From Chondrosia reniformis (lineage: Eukaryota > Porifera > Demospongiae > Chondrillida > Chondrillidae): a stretch of 64,000 bases of DNA. The notes below the pieces were generated by a model. The model was not told the DNA's origin. It did not search any database and saw nothing but the letters and a program-made list of their open reading frames with translations. The DNA lies in the NCBI GenBank assembly GCA_947172415.1, contig OX359201.1, forward strand, positions 2,108,001-2,172,000, given 5' to 3'. Of this stretch, positions 21,530-32,233 are shown one piece after another (positions within the stretch are counted from its first letter, which is position 1; every line of letters begins with the position of its first letter). A program made the translations under genes and the position numbers.

Positions 21530-22269
21530 TATACACATGTACATATACAGTGAGACCTAACTTAACCGCACACATCAGTTTCACGCAGATATCCAGATAA
21601 ACTGAGGTAATTGGATGAGTGAGGGATAGATCATTGATACATTATTAATAGTTATGTATCCATCTTAATACCCCATTTGGTCAGAATATGTGCCTGAATG
21701 GCATCATATGTTAATATAAGGTGTGCTTGTTTGTTCAGGCATATTTCTTTCTTATTATTTCCCGTTTCCTGTCTGAGCATTCCTTGGCCTTTTTAGTAAG
21801 CCATTCCCTATTTCACTAAATACAACGCTGGATTATCGAGGGAAAGTATACAGAAAGTGAACTTTAGTATACAAAACAATGCAACCGGATGCGGACACTG
21901 AGGGTTCCGGATAAGTGCATATATATATAGACATTGTAAACCTGTTACGAGGAAAACAGCAATAGAATGTGCGGGAACCGGTGAGAGTTATCAAAATTTA
22001 ATTCAATTTTATGAGGAACGTGCATTAATTTAATAAAAACCTGACCACAACTAATGAACTCAATAGTAAACATTGCCATTCCTATATACTTCTAACATCA
22101 GTTTTGTAAAATTAATGTTTTTTTATTTTACTCATTAATGTGAACTGAAAGACCTTTAAGGAGAAGTGTCAGTAACAATCAAAGCCAATTTATCAATTAA
22201 AACTATAGCTATAGGTCATGATCAACGACATTCACAAGGATTTTGTGTGTATAAATATAAGAACTCTAT
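21530..22269. repeat. Unit B sequence matching unit A 10105-10830
   Basis: Continuation of the unit after the LINE, including CAGTGAGACCTAACTTAACC and the inverse arm (GTAAACATTGCC onward). No gene is seen. Confidence 0.6.
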
Positions 22270-22605
22270 ACTGATCTGCAAGTTCACCTTAGCGATGGTT
22301 CAAGCTTTATAAAGAATGATTCAGGTGTTTGCTGGCATACTAGACCTTATGATCTCACTGGAAAGTGTGACGCTAAAGGAATTGTCATCATTCCTTTCCC
22401 AGCTCCAATAGAAAAGAAACAGCAGAAGTACATGCAATTTGACTTATATTTTGACTACAACAGTGGTGCATCAGGTTGGAACTTTCACCTTTCAGAAACA
22501 TTTGCTGACGGTTGGGGAGCTACAGAGGTCCACAATTATGGAAAGGGATTTCATGTGGCCGCTAATCTTCTTTTTCTTGTCCCTAATCTCAGCTGAATTG
22601 TCTAT
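22270..22605 (+). pseudogene. Broken + copy of the secreted 223-residue protein gene
   Basis: Encodes the GSSFIKNDSG to GWNFHLSETFADGWG part in + orientation. It lacks the signal peptide, has an internal deletion around ATEVHNYGKGF, then jumps to the very 3' end (TTTTTCTTGTCC). It is the inverse partner of 14850-15521 across unit B. Confidence 0.75.
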
Positions 22606-23138
22606 ATAAGCTATATCTAAGTGAACAATTGGAACTGGTAGCAAGTACTTCGATCCACATATATATACACAAAACTTCATAATTATTATGAAAAATGTAA
22701 TACACTATTTATACCATTAAGAATAAGAGAGTTTGCCATGTATGCAAAAAGATATTCACTATAAATCAAACGACTTGCAATGAAGGTCGTAATCAAACCC
22801 TCCCAAAGGGTGTATTTCTGCATAAGGTAGGTTTGAATATGATTAATGCAGACTGGCTGTGACATGTACATGTAGTCCTACGGTCTTTGTAAAATGGGAC
22901 TATTAAAAGTCTATTACTTAGGTCGATGGCTCCTCGGGCTGGCTTAAAAATCCATGGTAGTAGCTTTCTCCAAGTTCTTGTGGTTTTCCAGGGTGCATGA
23001 CTATTAAGAATGAAAGTAAAAAGATGCTGAAATGCAACAACTTGTCATCAGGGGATTAAAGACCTCATGCAAGAACAGATCTAGATCAGGGAATAGTGTC
23101 AAGGTCACCAAGGAAAGCAAGTTTGTCAATTGAATCAC

Positions 23139-23359
23139 AGGATCAAATTTCAGGTTTCATATGGTATGAAACCTATTTGAAACTTCTTGAACAGCCAGGT
23201 TTCAAAGGGTGCCCATCCAGTGTGTGCTAATAGATTAATTTCATAGGTTTCAAATTTTACAGTCCCCTGTCCACTTTTATATATTCATATTTTCAAACCT
23301 GGCTGTTCAAAGAGTTTCAAATAGGTTTCATGCCTTCTGAACCCCGACATTTGATCCTG
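23139..23359. repeat. Foldback repeat upstream of deiminase copy C
   Basis: Third copy of the inverted-repeat element seen at 4543 and 11183, about 150 bases before the start codon. Confidence 0.75.
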
Positions 23360-23509
23360 TGAATGTTTTCGAAGGATCGATATCGATCTTTTCCTAAGAC
23401 AGGCCAGTGGCATTAAAGTCGCCAATTTTTGATTCATTTTATCGCTAATTGTAATTTTAATTGACTTGCGTTTAGCATCACTTTAGTCTGTTTTCAAAGC
23501 ATATGTGGC

Positions 23510-24700
23510 ATGGCTGGTATACGTGTAATGGAATCACTGATGGCGCGGCAGTTTAGTCAGAGAAATGGTACTACTATCGTAAGCAAATTCTGTTCTGGTG
23601 CCGTCTTCGGAGGAAGTTCTAGCAAAGGTTATTCTGTCCCGCCTGAACACCACCCTCACAAGGCGTGCATGGTCGGCTGGCCTTGGGATGGCCAGAGGTG
23701 GCCTTGTAACACTGTTCGTGCCAAAGAAAATATAAAGAAGATCATCAAAACGCTTATTGACGAAGGAGAAGAAAACGTCATACTCATAGCCCACCCTGAA
23801 AAACCTGCTTTTACGCCACTAGACATTGCAGATCTCACTCCTCTCTGCAGTACAGATAGAAGAACTCGTCTTGAAATTTGGGCCGTCCCATTAGACGACT
23901 GCTACTTGAGAGATATTGCTCCTATATTTATTGTCAATAGGGAGCAGAAGAAACTACGCGGTATATCCTGGACGTTTAATGATTTCGGTTGGCAAACCCC
24001 ATCTTTCAAATGGAAGAATTCTGCCAATTTGGCTAAAGCACTTTGTGACAAAATGGCCATAGAATGTGTCCAAAGTGACCTAGTCTGCGAAGGAGGAGCC
24101 ATTGTCTTTAACGGTCTTGATACTGTCATTGCTACCAAATCAGTTCTCTGCGACTACAAGCGTAATCCCGGATGGTTGGTGGAGGACATTGAAGATAGCC
24201 TTAAGTTTGCATTAGGCTGTGAGAAAGTCATTTGGCTTGACAAGGGTCTACCTCACGACACTACAGGAGGCCATGCTGACAATCTAGTGTCCTTTGTGAG
24301 TCCCACTGAGACAGTCCTGTCGTGGGTAGATGAGGAGAGAGATCCAGAAACACACAAGATCCTTTCTTCTGTCAAGGAATGTTTGGAATATCATGGTTTG
24401 ACTGTCAATACTGTAGATTTACCAGACCAAGTGTTTGTTACTCCAGATGAAATTGCTACCTTGCCAGTGGGTTCGCTGAAGGAAGACAAAAAGCCTGCTT
24501 CTTATGTTAACTTCTATATAGCCAATAGAGCTGTAATAGTTCCACAATTTGATCAACCCCACTGGGATAGCAAAGCTATTGCCACTTTGGAAAAGGCTTT
24601 TGCAGGTAGCAATCGCAAAGTAGTCGGAGTTCCTACATTGGGTCTGATGAAAGGTGGAGGCAATATACACTGTCTAACACAACAGGTTCCAAGTATTTAA
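23510..24700 (+). CDS. Agmatine deiminase family, copy C
   Basis: Intact intronless 396-residue frame with all family motifs, including GGHADN and the catalytic GGGNIHCLTQQ. Particular changes: SSSKGYS (A has GSGKGYS), CNTVRAKEN, IFIVNREQKK, WTFNDFGWQTPSF, WVDEERD, ATLPVGSL and EKAFAGSN. Copies C and D both have ATLPVG and EKAFAG, against ATMPVG and EKVF in A and B, so C and D are probably closest relatives in the 3' half. C and D are convergent, with stops 1.4 kb apart. Confidence 0.93.
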   Translation: MAGIRVMESLMARQFSQRNGTTIVSKFCSGAVFGGSSSKGYSVPPEHHPHKACMVGWPWDGQRWPCNTVRAKENIKKIIKTLIDEGEENVILIAHPEKPAFTPLDIADLTPLCSTDRRTRLEIWAVPLDDCYLRDIAPIFIVNREQKKLRGISWTFNDFGWQTPSFKWKNSANLAKALCDKMAIECVQSDLVCEGGAIVFNGLDTVIATKSVLCDYKRNPGWLVEDIEDSLKFALGCEKVIWLDKGLPHDTTGGHADNLVSFVSPTETVLSWVDEERDPETHKILSSVKECLEYHGLTVNTVDLPDQVFVTPDEIATLPVGSLKEDKKPASYVNFYIANRAVIVPQFDQPHWDSKAIATLEKAFAGSNRKVVGVPTLGLMKGGGNIHCLTQQVPSI

Positions 24701-24827
24701 CAATATTTGTATATAGAAGATTATTTCTTTGAGATGTTTTACACTTTAGTATTAACAAACATATACGTACGTATACTGTATCTTTAAACATTTGCACATG
24801 TAACAACTTTAAATTTACATTTTTCAT

Positions 24828-25640
24828 TCATTGACCAGTCAAGTCAAGTCAAGTCAAGTCAAGTATCTTATTTAGACTGGGGAGGCCATTGGCTACTATA
24901 ATAGGCACCCAGTATTAAAGGTGGGGGATGAAAAAATAATAATTGGGTAACATGAGAATAAGAGCATGAGTGGGGGAATAGCGGGTCGAAAATAAAAGGC
25001 CCTTATTGTCATGTACAAGAAATAACTAGGGTGATATAATACAGGAAATAATAAATACCAAATTCACAGGAAATGAGAGTGGGTATAATACATAAAAAGA
25101 AATATAATAATTTAAGTCAAATTGAACAATAATAGGTTAACTGTTTATAGAATTACCAGCAAGCACTGAGAACGTGGCCAGGGTTGAGGTTGTCTTTGCA
25201 TCTGTAGGAAGTGATCTCCAGATGGAGGTGCCACGGTAGGTGTATAGCATTTACCAATGTTGGTTTTCACAGGAGGAAGTTTGAAGTCAGATGCACTCCC
25301 TCTTGTGTGATAGTGGTGGGTGGGGGGTTTAAATAGGTCTCTAAGATAAGGGGGTGTATGCCCTTAACAGATTTGAAAACTTACTGTACATATGTGCCAA
25401 GTGGAAACGCCTTCTGTTATCCAAGGATGTAACCCCAAGCTGTTGTCTGGCAGCAGAGGCGGAGTCAGAGCGACTCTTGTGTAGAATGTTCTTGCATGAT
25501 GGCTATATAGATTGTGGAGACGCTTTAGCCTCAAGTAATTAATGGTAGACAAAGGTGCAGGTCTGCCAACTAATACATCCAAAACATTTAGCCTTTGTGC
25601 TCTACCATGGCAAAGGAATTGCATCCTGAATGTGCAAATG
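24828..25640 (-). mobile_element. LINE 3' region in unit C (most complete copy)
   Basis: On the minus strand the sequence reads RLNVLDVLVGRPAPLST, then HTPPYLRDLFKPP and SDFKLPPVKTN. The PPYL.DL...P pattern is typical of the C-terminus of many non-LTR reverse-transcriptase proteins. It ends in AAGTC pentamer repeats at 24836-24865 that look like the element's 3' tail. Stops and frameshifts are present. Units A and B carry shortened versions. Confidence 0.65.
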
Positions 25641-25797
25641 CATGCATGGAGGATGATGGCAGATAATCAAACAACTTGCAAGGTCATAATCAAACCCTCC
25701 CAAAGGGTGTATTTATTAAGCTCACATATATATGAGTAGGGGGTAATTCTTGGAGCATATCACAGCAGGGAAACATTCAAATTCAATCAATTTAAAA

Positions 25798-25837
25798 TTA
25801 CAAGACGTTTCAATCCATAGATCTTCATCAGTTGTAA
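25798..25837 (-). ncRNA. Hammerhead-ribozyme-like motif
   Basis: The minus strand reads stem I TTACAA, core CTGATGA, extra A, stem II GATC-TATG-GATT, GAAA, CGTC, then stem I TTGTAA. Stem I is a perfect 6 bp and the GAAACGTC end is canonical, with the palindromic ACGT acting as a two-bp stem III. The extra A after CTGATGA is not canonical. It sits near short dispersed repeats between copies C and D. Confidence 0.5.
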
Positions 25838-26097
25838 ACAAAAACATAGGTGAAGCGCAACTGTTTATATACCATCAACATAATTACACAGAAATGAACT
25901 TTTATAGTATCGCATATATATGTATAAATAATTGTTAAAACAGATTGATGAACAGAGCCTTCGCCTAAAAATGTTGTTGCTGTGACCATATACATGTTGT
26001 TAAATACTTGTATTTTTAGGCGAACTTAAGTAGCAAAACAAGATGTTTGTCAATACTAAAGTGTAAAACATTTCAAAGAATTAATCTTCTACAATTG

Positions 26098-27288
26098 TTA
26101 AATACTTGGAACCTGTTGTGTTAGACAGTGTATATTGCCTCCACCTTTCATCAGACCCAATGTAGGAACTCCGATTACTTTGCGATTGCTACCTGCAAAA
26201 GCCTTTTCCAAAGTGGCAATAGCTTTGCTATCCCAGTGGGGTTGATCAAATTGTGGAACTATTACAGCTTTGTTGGCTATATAGAAGTTAACATAAGAAG
26301 CAGGCTTTTTGTCTTCCTTCAGTGAACCCACTGGCAAGGTAGCAATTTCATCTGGAGTAACAAACACTTGGTCTGGTAAATCTACAGTATTGACAGTCAA
26401 TCCATGATATTCCAAACATTCCTTGACAGAAGAAAGGATCTTGTGTGTTTCTGGATCTCTCTCCTTATCTACCCACGACAGGACTGTCTCAGTGGGACTC
26501 ACAAAGGACACTAGATTGTCAGCATGGCCTCCTGTAGTGTCGTGAGGTAGACCCTTCTCAAGCCAAATGACTTTCTCACAGCCTAATGCAAACTTAAGGC
26601 TATCCTCAATGTCCTCCACCAACCATCCGGGATTACGCTTGTAGTCGCAGAGAACTGATTTGGTAGCAATGACAGTATCAAGACCGTTAAAGACAATGGC
26701 TCCTCCTTCGCAGACTAGGTCACTTTGGACACATTCTATGGCCATTTTGTCACAAAGTGCTTTAGCCAAATTGGCAGAATTCTTCCATTTGAAAGATGGG
26801 TTTTGCCAGCCATAATCATTAAACTTCCAGGATATACCGCGTAGTTTCTTCTGCTCCTTATTGACAACAAATATAGGAGCAATATCTCTCAAGTAGCAGT
26901 CGTCTAATGGGGCGGCCCAAATTTCAAGACGAGTTCTTCTATCTGTACTGCAGAGAGGAGTGAGATCTGCAATGTCTAGTGGCGTAAAAGCAGGTTTTTC
27001 AGGGTGGGCTATGAGTATGACGTTTTCTTCTCCTTCGTCAATAAGAGTTTTGATGATCTTCTTTATATTTTCTTTGGCACGAACAGCGTTACAAGGCCAC
27101 CTCTGGCCATCCCAAGGCCAGCCGACCATGCACGCCTTGTGAGGGTGGTGTTCAGGTGGAACAGAATAACCTTTGCTAGAACCTCCTCCGAAGACAGCAC
27201 CAGAACAGAATTTGCTTACGATAGTAGTACCATTTCTTTGACTAAACTGCCGCGCCATCAGTGATGCCATTACACGTAAACCAGCCAT
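26098..27288 (-). CDS. Agmatine deiminase family, copy D (inverted)
   Basis: Intact intronless 396-residue frame on the minus strand with the GGHADN and GGGNIHCLTQQ motifs. Start MAGLRVMASLMARQ differs from B by E to A at residue 8; KVIGVPT replaces KVVGVPT. Homology to the other copies covers only about 45 bases upstream (to about 27330) and 60 bases downstream (to about 26040). It therefore lacks the foldback element and the long shared flanks, and probably has different transcription control. It could be a separate insertion of the gene or the older locus. Confidence 0.93.
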   Translation of the reverse strand: MAGLRVMASLMARQFSQRNGTTIVSKFCSGAVFGGGSSKGYSVPPEHHPHKACMVGWPWDGQRWPCNAVRAKENIKKIIKTLIDEGEENVILIAHPEKPAFTPLDIADLTPLCSTDRRTRLEIWAAPLDDCYLRDIAPIFVVNKEQKKLRGISWKFNDYGWQNPSFKWKNSANLAKALCDKMAIECVQSDLVCEGGAIVFNGLDTVIATKSVLCDYKRNPGWLVEDIEDSLKFALGCEKVIWLEKGLPHDTTGGHADNLVSFVSPTETVLSWVDKERDPETHKILSSVKECLEYHGLTVNTVDLPDQVFVTPDEIATLPVGSLKEDKKPASYVNFYIANKAVIVPQFDQPHWDSKAIATLEKAFAGSNRKVIGVPTLGLMKGGGNIHCLTQQVPSI

Positions 27289-27330
27289 GCCATATGCTTT
27301 GAAAACAGACTAAAGTGATACTAAAACCCG

Positions 27331-28600
27331 AATACTGTTTTGAAATAATCACGAAATATTATGCTTCAGGCTTCGGCCATTTGGATTGAATTCAGATCGA
27401 TTATTGTATTTTGATCGGCCCCACCATGTAATATGGCGGAAAAAAAAGCATGCCCGCATTAGAATTTGTTTTTCATTCATTGTACATTATCAACTCACAC
27501 CTAATAGTCTAAATAAATAACGATTCGATATTTGACTATATATTTGCATACGCTTTTTTAAATGGCAAAAGTATTTATGTTTTACAACGTTAGCGAATTT
27601 ATTTATTCAGCAATAATTGATTTTCTATCATTTAATAATTCTCTAGGGAATAGGCTACCCCTAAGTTTGAAAGCGCTCTTCTGTGTTTCGCTGTACCATC
27701 CTATCCATGGTCCGACCCAACACAGAAGTGACGTGTATTGAAAAGTACAGTTACTTAGCATGCCACTTCTGCAAGGTTATCACTGCTACTTTTTCAGATG
27801 TATAGATGACGTTAACCCCCAGAATATTTGCCATACACTTAACCATACACTTCTGCGTTTGGGCGCACCATTCCTACTTCAGCTTGGTGCGCCCAAACAC
27901 AGAAGTGTATGGTTTAATAAATTACTTAAATTTCAGTATATATGCAACTTCTGGTTGATTAGCCTTATCATATAATCACTGTCTTCTTTCGATACTTTTT
28001 GCAGATGTATTAGTTAACACTGCCATTCCTATAACTTCTAACGTCATTTTTGTAAATGTTTTTTTATTTACCTGTATTCCCCCTTTTTCTTTTACTTGTT
28101 TAAATTGATTTGAAAGTTTTCTTGGCGAAAATCTCGAAATAACATCTCAGACAAGAGAAATATGCTGAAAACCATGTTCTCTTATTTAAAAATAGCGTCT
28201 CAGAAGACCACAATTTTTGCTTTTCACAATTAACATGCTTCTTGTAGAGCGCATTCGGACTTAGGGCTATCTATTCCCTAGTTCGGAAATATTTATGACG
28301 ATTTATAACTTTACGTGTCCGCATAAGTTCGCATATTAGCGGTAGTCATTCAATAAAAGAAGAAAAAATGAATTTTGGAAATGGGCCTATTCCTGGTTAG
28401 GCGCTGTTTGAACGCTGTAGAGCATGTAGAGCGTCGAACTTGTTGCATTAATGGCTGCAAATAACCGAATAAAACCGAAAATCGCTTCATTGGTGATTTA
28501 TGAGGTGTTACTTGCTAATACATTGGATAGGGCGGCCATATTATTTCAGAGAGTACTATCATACTCTCTGATTGAATAGGGTCTGGCTAGGGAGGATTAA
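27331..28600. repeat. Dispersed inverted repeats, no gene seen
   Basis: 27660-27970 holds members of a hairpin family: CACTTCTG and GTTTGGGCGCACCA at 27841-27870 pair with 27885-27914, a 30-bp stem with one mismatch. Further members lie near 17330, 30640, 37820 and 43840. About 28490-28590 has another family (GGGCGGCCAT, AGAGAGTACTATCATACTCT) also seen at 57900-57960 and 42070. Confidence 0.6.
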
Positions 28601-28607
28601 GCGCAAC

Positions 28608-28615
28608 TATATAAG
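28608..28615 (+). promoter_or_regulatory. TATA box of the 28678 gene
   Basis: TATATAAG lies 63 bases before the start codon, a good spacing for a core promoter with a start site near 28640. Confidence 0.5.
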
Positions 28616-28677
28616 TAGGCTCATTAGCTGGTGTATCAATCTTTTTCACAGCAGTAACTAATCTAACTGAACCTGAA

Positions 28678-29122
28678 ATGGCACAAATTTTAGAAATTCC
28701 ACTGAATCCCGAGCAAGGGACAAATTATTTGGGAAACCTGCCAGAAACTGGTACATCAACCTTGATAATTCCGGACTCTGTACCGGCTGGGGCTAAGCAA
28801 TGGCACATTTATCTTTTCGTGACCGTGGAGGATGAAAAGAAAAAATGTGGCAGAGCATATATACTATGATTTGACAAGTACTGAGGGTGACAAATGCTAT
28901 CATCGTTTGATGAACGTCGCATTCTTCAGGGACACTGTAGTCAACTCCATGAACATCTGGATTCCTGCCAACAGGTCTCGTAAATTGGTCGTGGAACTAA
29001 AAAATGCTGAGTTTTCACAGAAGTGCAAGAAGGCAGCAGGAACATGCGGATTGTCTGATTTTCTGAAGTCTTCTGAAGAGGGAACACATACAGGAGCTTT
29101 CATGATTGGCTATCAATTGTGA
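28678..29122 (+). CDS. Intronless hypothetical protein with a one-base frame break
   Basis: The first frame (28678-28869) begins MAQILEIPLNPEQG and the second (from 28832 frame) runs VAEHIYYDLTSTEGD to GAFMIGYQL, stop at 29120-29122. They overlap at an A-rich run, GAAAAGAAAAAATG, near 28836-28849. Removing one base would give one protein of about 147 residues, whose mixed beta character (WHIYLFVTVEDE, SMNIWIPANRSRKLVVEL) is continuous across the join. A TATA box precedes it. Either this is a homopolymer sequencing error, a real recent frameshift, or programmed slippage; I favour the first two. I do not recognise the family. Confidence 0.55.
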
Positions 29123-29317
29123 TTTGGGTTGACATAACTATATACGGATCCATAGAGAACAAGATTTATAGTCATGCTTATATCCATATAGAGAAACAAT
29201 TGCAATATACACTGCATTTAGCTATAGACTTATTGTGTTAGCACATGGAGCTTTGAGTCCATGCATGCAGGTATAGATTCCTGCATGTTAGTGAGCTATT
29301 CATATTATATTGTATAT

Positions 29318-29575
29318 TATTATTACTATTATTATTTTATTATTATTTTTATTAATTTGCCATATGCTCACCAGCACTAGGGCCAAACTGCCTTATGAGG
29401 CACAAAACAACGACAATAACAAACATATGTCTTAGTGATACAATTATACTTAATAATATTCTTCAGTATTGACAAATGCTGGCATCCCTTGTCAAAAACC
29501 AGAACTAACTTATCATCCTCGCAATCTATAGTCTTTGATCTATATAAAAACGACTTCATAATATTCAAATTATAA
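29318..29575 (-). mobile_element. Short LINE 3' remnant with AAT tail
   Basis: Degenerate ATT repeats at 29318-29350 are followed, on the minus strand sense, by a frame with CYCRCFVPHKAVWP near the 3' end. Position and orientation match the other minus-strand LINE tails at 31383 and 59262. Support is modest. Confidence 0.4.
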
Positions 29576-31073
29576 TTAATGCATACAGAATGTTATTTCT
29601 ATACATAGGGGAAAAATTGAAAACCCCATATTATACATGCATGTATACACCAAACCAGCCAAGTGGCCGTATGCAGTCTAATAATGGCTGGGGGACCGAA
29701 GTCCTCTTAAACTGGCAATCAGTGATCGCCTCCCTGTCATCCAAAATGGAAATGCAAGGTCGGAAAAAGGAGCTTATATGGAACCATTGAAGTCTGCTTG
29801 CAAAAAGCATATCCCATGCATGCATAGAGAGCAAAGGGTTCACTGAAGATCAAGATAAAGAAAAAGACAAAAGACTCCCAGGATCACTGATGAAGGGTGG
29901 AATTCCAAGAAACGGCTGTCTGACCCAGTGGAGAATAAGATGAAAGAAGGGAAAAGAAGGAAGAAAAGACTCCTGTATCTTCATCCAAAGCTCTCTTCAG
30001 ATTTAGTTCCCCTATATGCTCTTTTACAGAATAGGCATATAGCATGCATGTAGGAAAATGGTATCTTAGATTTTTCATGCAGATGAATTAAATCAGTTAT
30101 GCATATATATAGGGTCTGTTTGAGAAAGCCCATGCATATAATACAAACAGAATGCCTTACTTGGACTTAAGTTAACCAACATGACATGTAGATCAGAATT
30201 CCTTATAATTATTACAATCATGACTACACATGTAGTCATTTGAGGTTGATGATAATTTAATTTGTGTATGTTACAGGCAAAAGCTTTTCATCCCTTTGTA
30301 TACTTGTTAATGTGCATGGTTTGTGGTATCTATACAGTGGGAAGTTCCTTGTATATAGTCTATATCCTATAGTGCATGGTTATTCAAGCATGATATAATA
30401 GCTTGAATCAGCATCTTTCAATGTATATGGGATATCTTTGTGACTATCCCAGCCTTGCCCCAACCCATATGTATGAGGATCAAATAACTTTGATACACCT
30501 CTGTTGTCGGTATGTCAATCTTCAAAAGGTCTGAATGGACAGTGCATATGATTGGGAAAATCTTAGCTAGCTTGCATGTATGGTGTAATAATATATAGAG
30601 TATGAAATGACTTAACCATACACCTCACATCTATGTTTGGACGTCTCATGTCTACTTCGAATTCCGGGCTATGCATGATATACCCAAACTTAATACAGAA
30701 GTGATGTTTATGACTGTAAATTAAACTTCAGTAGCTATGCCACTTCTGTATGATTATACCACATAATCCCTGTCTTGTTTCGTTATAAGATGTGCTAGTA
30801 ACTGTTGCAGCATTGTCAACCCTATATGTAGCCTTTTTTATAAAACTTGCTATGTGGCTATAGGCTATTAGCTAGCTATATATCTATGGCTAATGCTTTT
30901 GTGTTATAATACCGTAAGTATTTTCGTAGTCTGAGTCGATTCACATGAATGTACGAGCGAAAATTTTGTGGTTTCGTGGTGCGGGACAACGAAACAAAAC
31001 TTTCGGTACATTCCTTTCCTTCGAGTCGTGTAAAAGCCTATGATGTTTCCATGGCAACTAAGTAATGATAAAA
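29576..31073. other. Intergenic, with one hairpin-family member
   Basis: No gene recognised. About 30610-30800 is a diverged member of the CACTTCTG hairpin family. About 30910-31020 contains ATACCGTAAGTATTTTCG, resembling the ends of the MITE type at 31833. Confidence 0.4.
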
Positions 31074-31384
31074 ATGGCCGATCACTTACGTTCGAAGAAG
31101 GGAACTTGTGCTCAGTTTTTAAGAGAGAATCCGCGTTTTTTGAATGAACCAATATGTCGAGTTGCTCCTTCCGAATGTAGCAGAGATGTTAATGATTGTA
31201 TTACTTGGCATGCATCTACGGATCAAGTTAAGGCAAGAACAAAGTAAGTTAAACGTCAATGCATTTCAATTTAATTTCTCTTTAGCCAAAAGCTAGTTTA
31301 CAATGCACCTAGAGATAGAATAATGGGTGATGTAATGAGACAGTACTTTTATCCTTTGGATTTCATTTAAGCATGTAGGATATA

Positions 31385-31457
<73 letters not shown>

Positions 31458-32158
31458 GATATTTAAGTGCACATGTGTAAAACAAAATAGCACTAGACCC
31501 AATCAAATGTACATAAACATAGTCCACAAATACAGTCAGGCTGAATCCGCCAAATATTGCAGTCCACATTAAATAGATCAGCTGGGCAATCCCACAGTCT
31601 TCACACGCTAAGTCTGTGATTGCAGTAGATTGAATGTCATCAGTATATATCTCAAGTCATGTTTTGAATTAATTGCCACTCTATAATGGTATTTGAAGGG
31701 ATCTTTAGTTAAAGCTTTTTGAGCCCTATTGACTTCTAGCTCATATTGAAATAAGTAGAGAGAATGGACCAACTTTAATACATATATTATGTATATAGTT
31801 ACTCAAAAGAATCCTCATCAAGATCTGTTTAATACCATAATTCAGGAAATTTTCGTTGTTAAAATATTTTCGTGGTTGGCCCAAACCATGAAAATTTACC
31901 ACACGAAATTTTCTCTCTTTCTTTCATTCGAACGAAGTGCGAATCAAGAAAGTGTGCGTTTGGCTTAGACCATGAAAATATTTCAACATGAAAAATTTTC
32001 CCACAAAATTTTCAAACACAAAAATTTCCCGAATTACGGTCCATATACATATTATGTACACAGTTACTCAAAAGAATCCACATCGAGGTCTGTATATCAA
32101 GCCCCTGAGCCACAGCCAATACAGAGACCAAAGCAAGGTCAAACTGCTACAGGAATCT
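31074..32158 (+). CDS. Possible small spliced gene, two exons seen
   Basis: Exon 1 31074-31243 starts MADHLRSKKGTCAQFL and ends ACAAA before GTAAGT (phase 2). A compatible exon 32064-32158 follows an AG and ends ATCT before GTGAGT, reading YSKESTSRSVYQAPEPQ. The phases agree, and the second piece is rich in Pro and Gln. The intron would contain a LINE tail and a MITE. Continuation past 32158 is unclear. No family recognised. This is a proposal from splice signals only. Confidence 0.3.
31383..31760 (-). mobile_element. LINE 3' fragment with long AAT tail
   Basis: About 25 ATT units at 31383-31457 are, on the minus strand, an AAT tail. They directly follow the end of a frame reading CEDCGIAQLIYLMWTAIF and ending ALKYQ-stop. 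Upstream (about 31750-31610) another frame reads PFKYHYRVAINSKHD. A frameshift separates the two. The microsatellite is therefore a retrotransposon tail. Confidence 0.6.
31833..32041. mobile_element. MITE of about 210 bases
   Basis: Left end TACCATAATTCAGGAAATTT; right end on the minus strand reads ACCGTAATTCGGGAAATTT. The arms continue with imperfect pairing (AAAATATTTTCGTGG type). No coding capacity. Confidence 0.65.
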
Positions 32159-32233
32159 GTGAGTATGGTTTGCTAACATCTTTTGCTGGAGTTATGGATT
32201 GTATATGTTGTTTTCCTTTGACATACTCATTGT

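Noticed and set aside
29878..29935. Another possible hammerhead (CTGATGA ... GAAACGG ... GTC)
   Set aside because: Stem I could pair partly (GGATCA/TGACCC), but the bases between the cores do not form a stem II.
31293..31502. Poly-asparagine protein on the minus strand (also at 59106)
   Set aside because: The asparagine run is translation of the AAT tail of a LINE.
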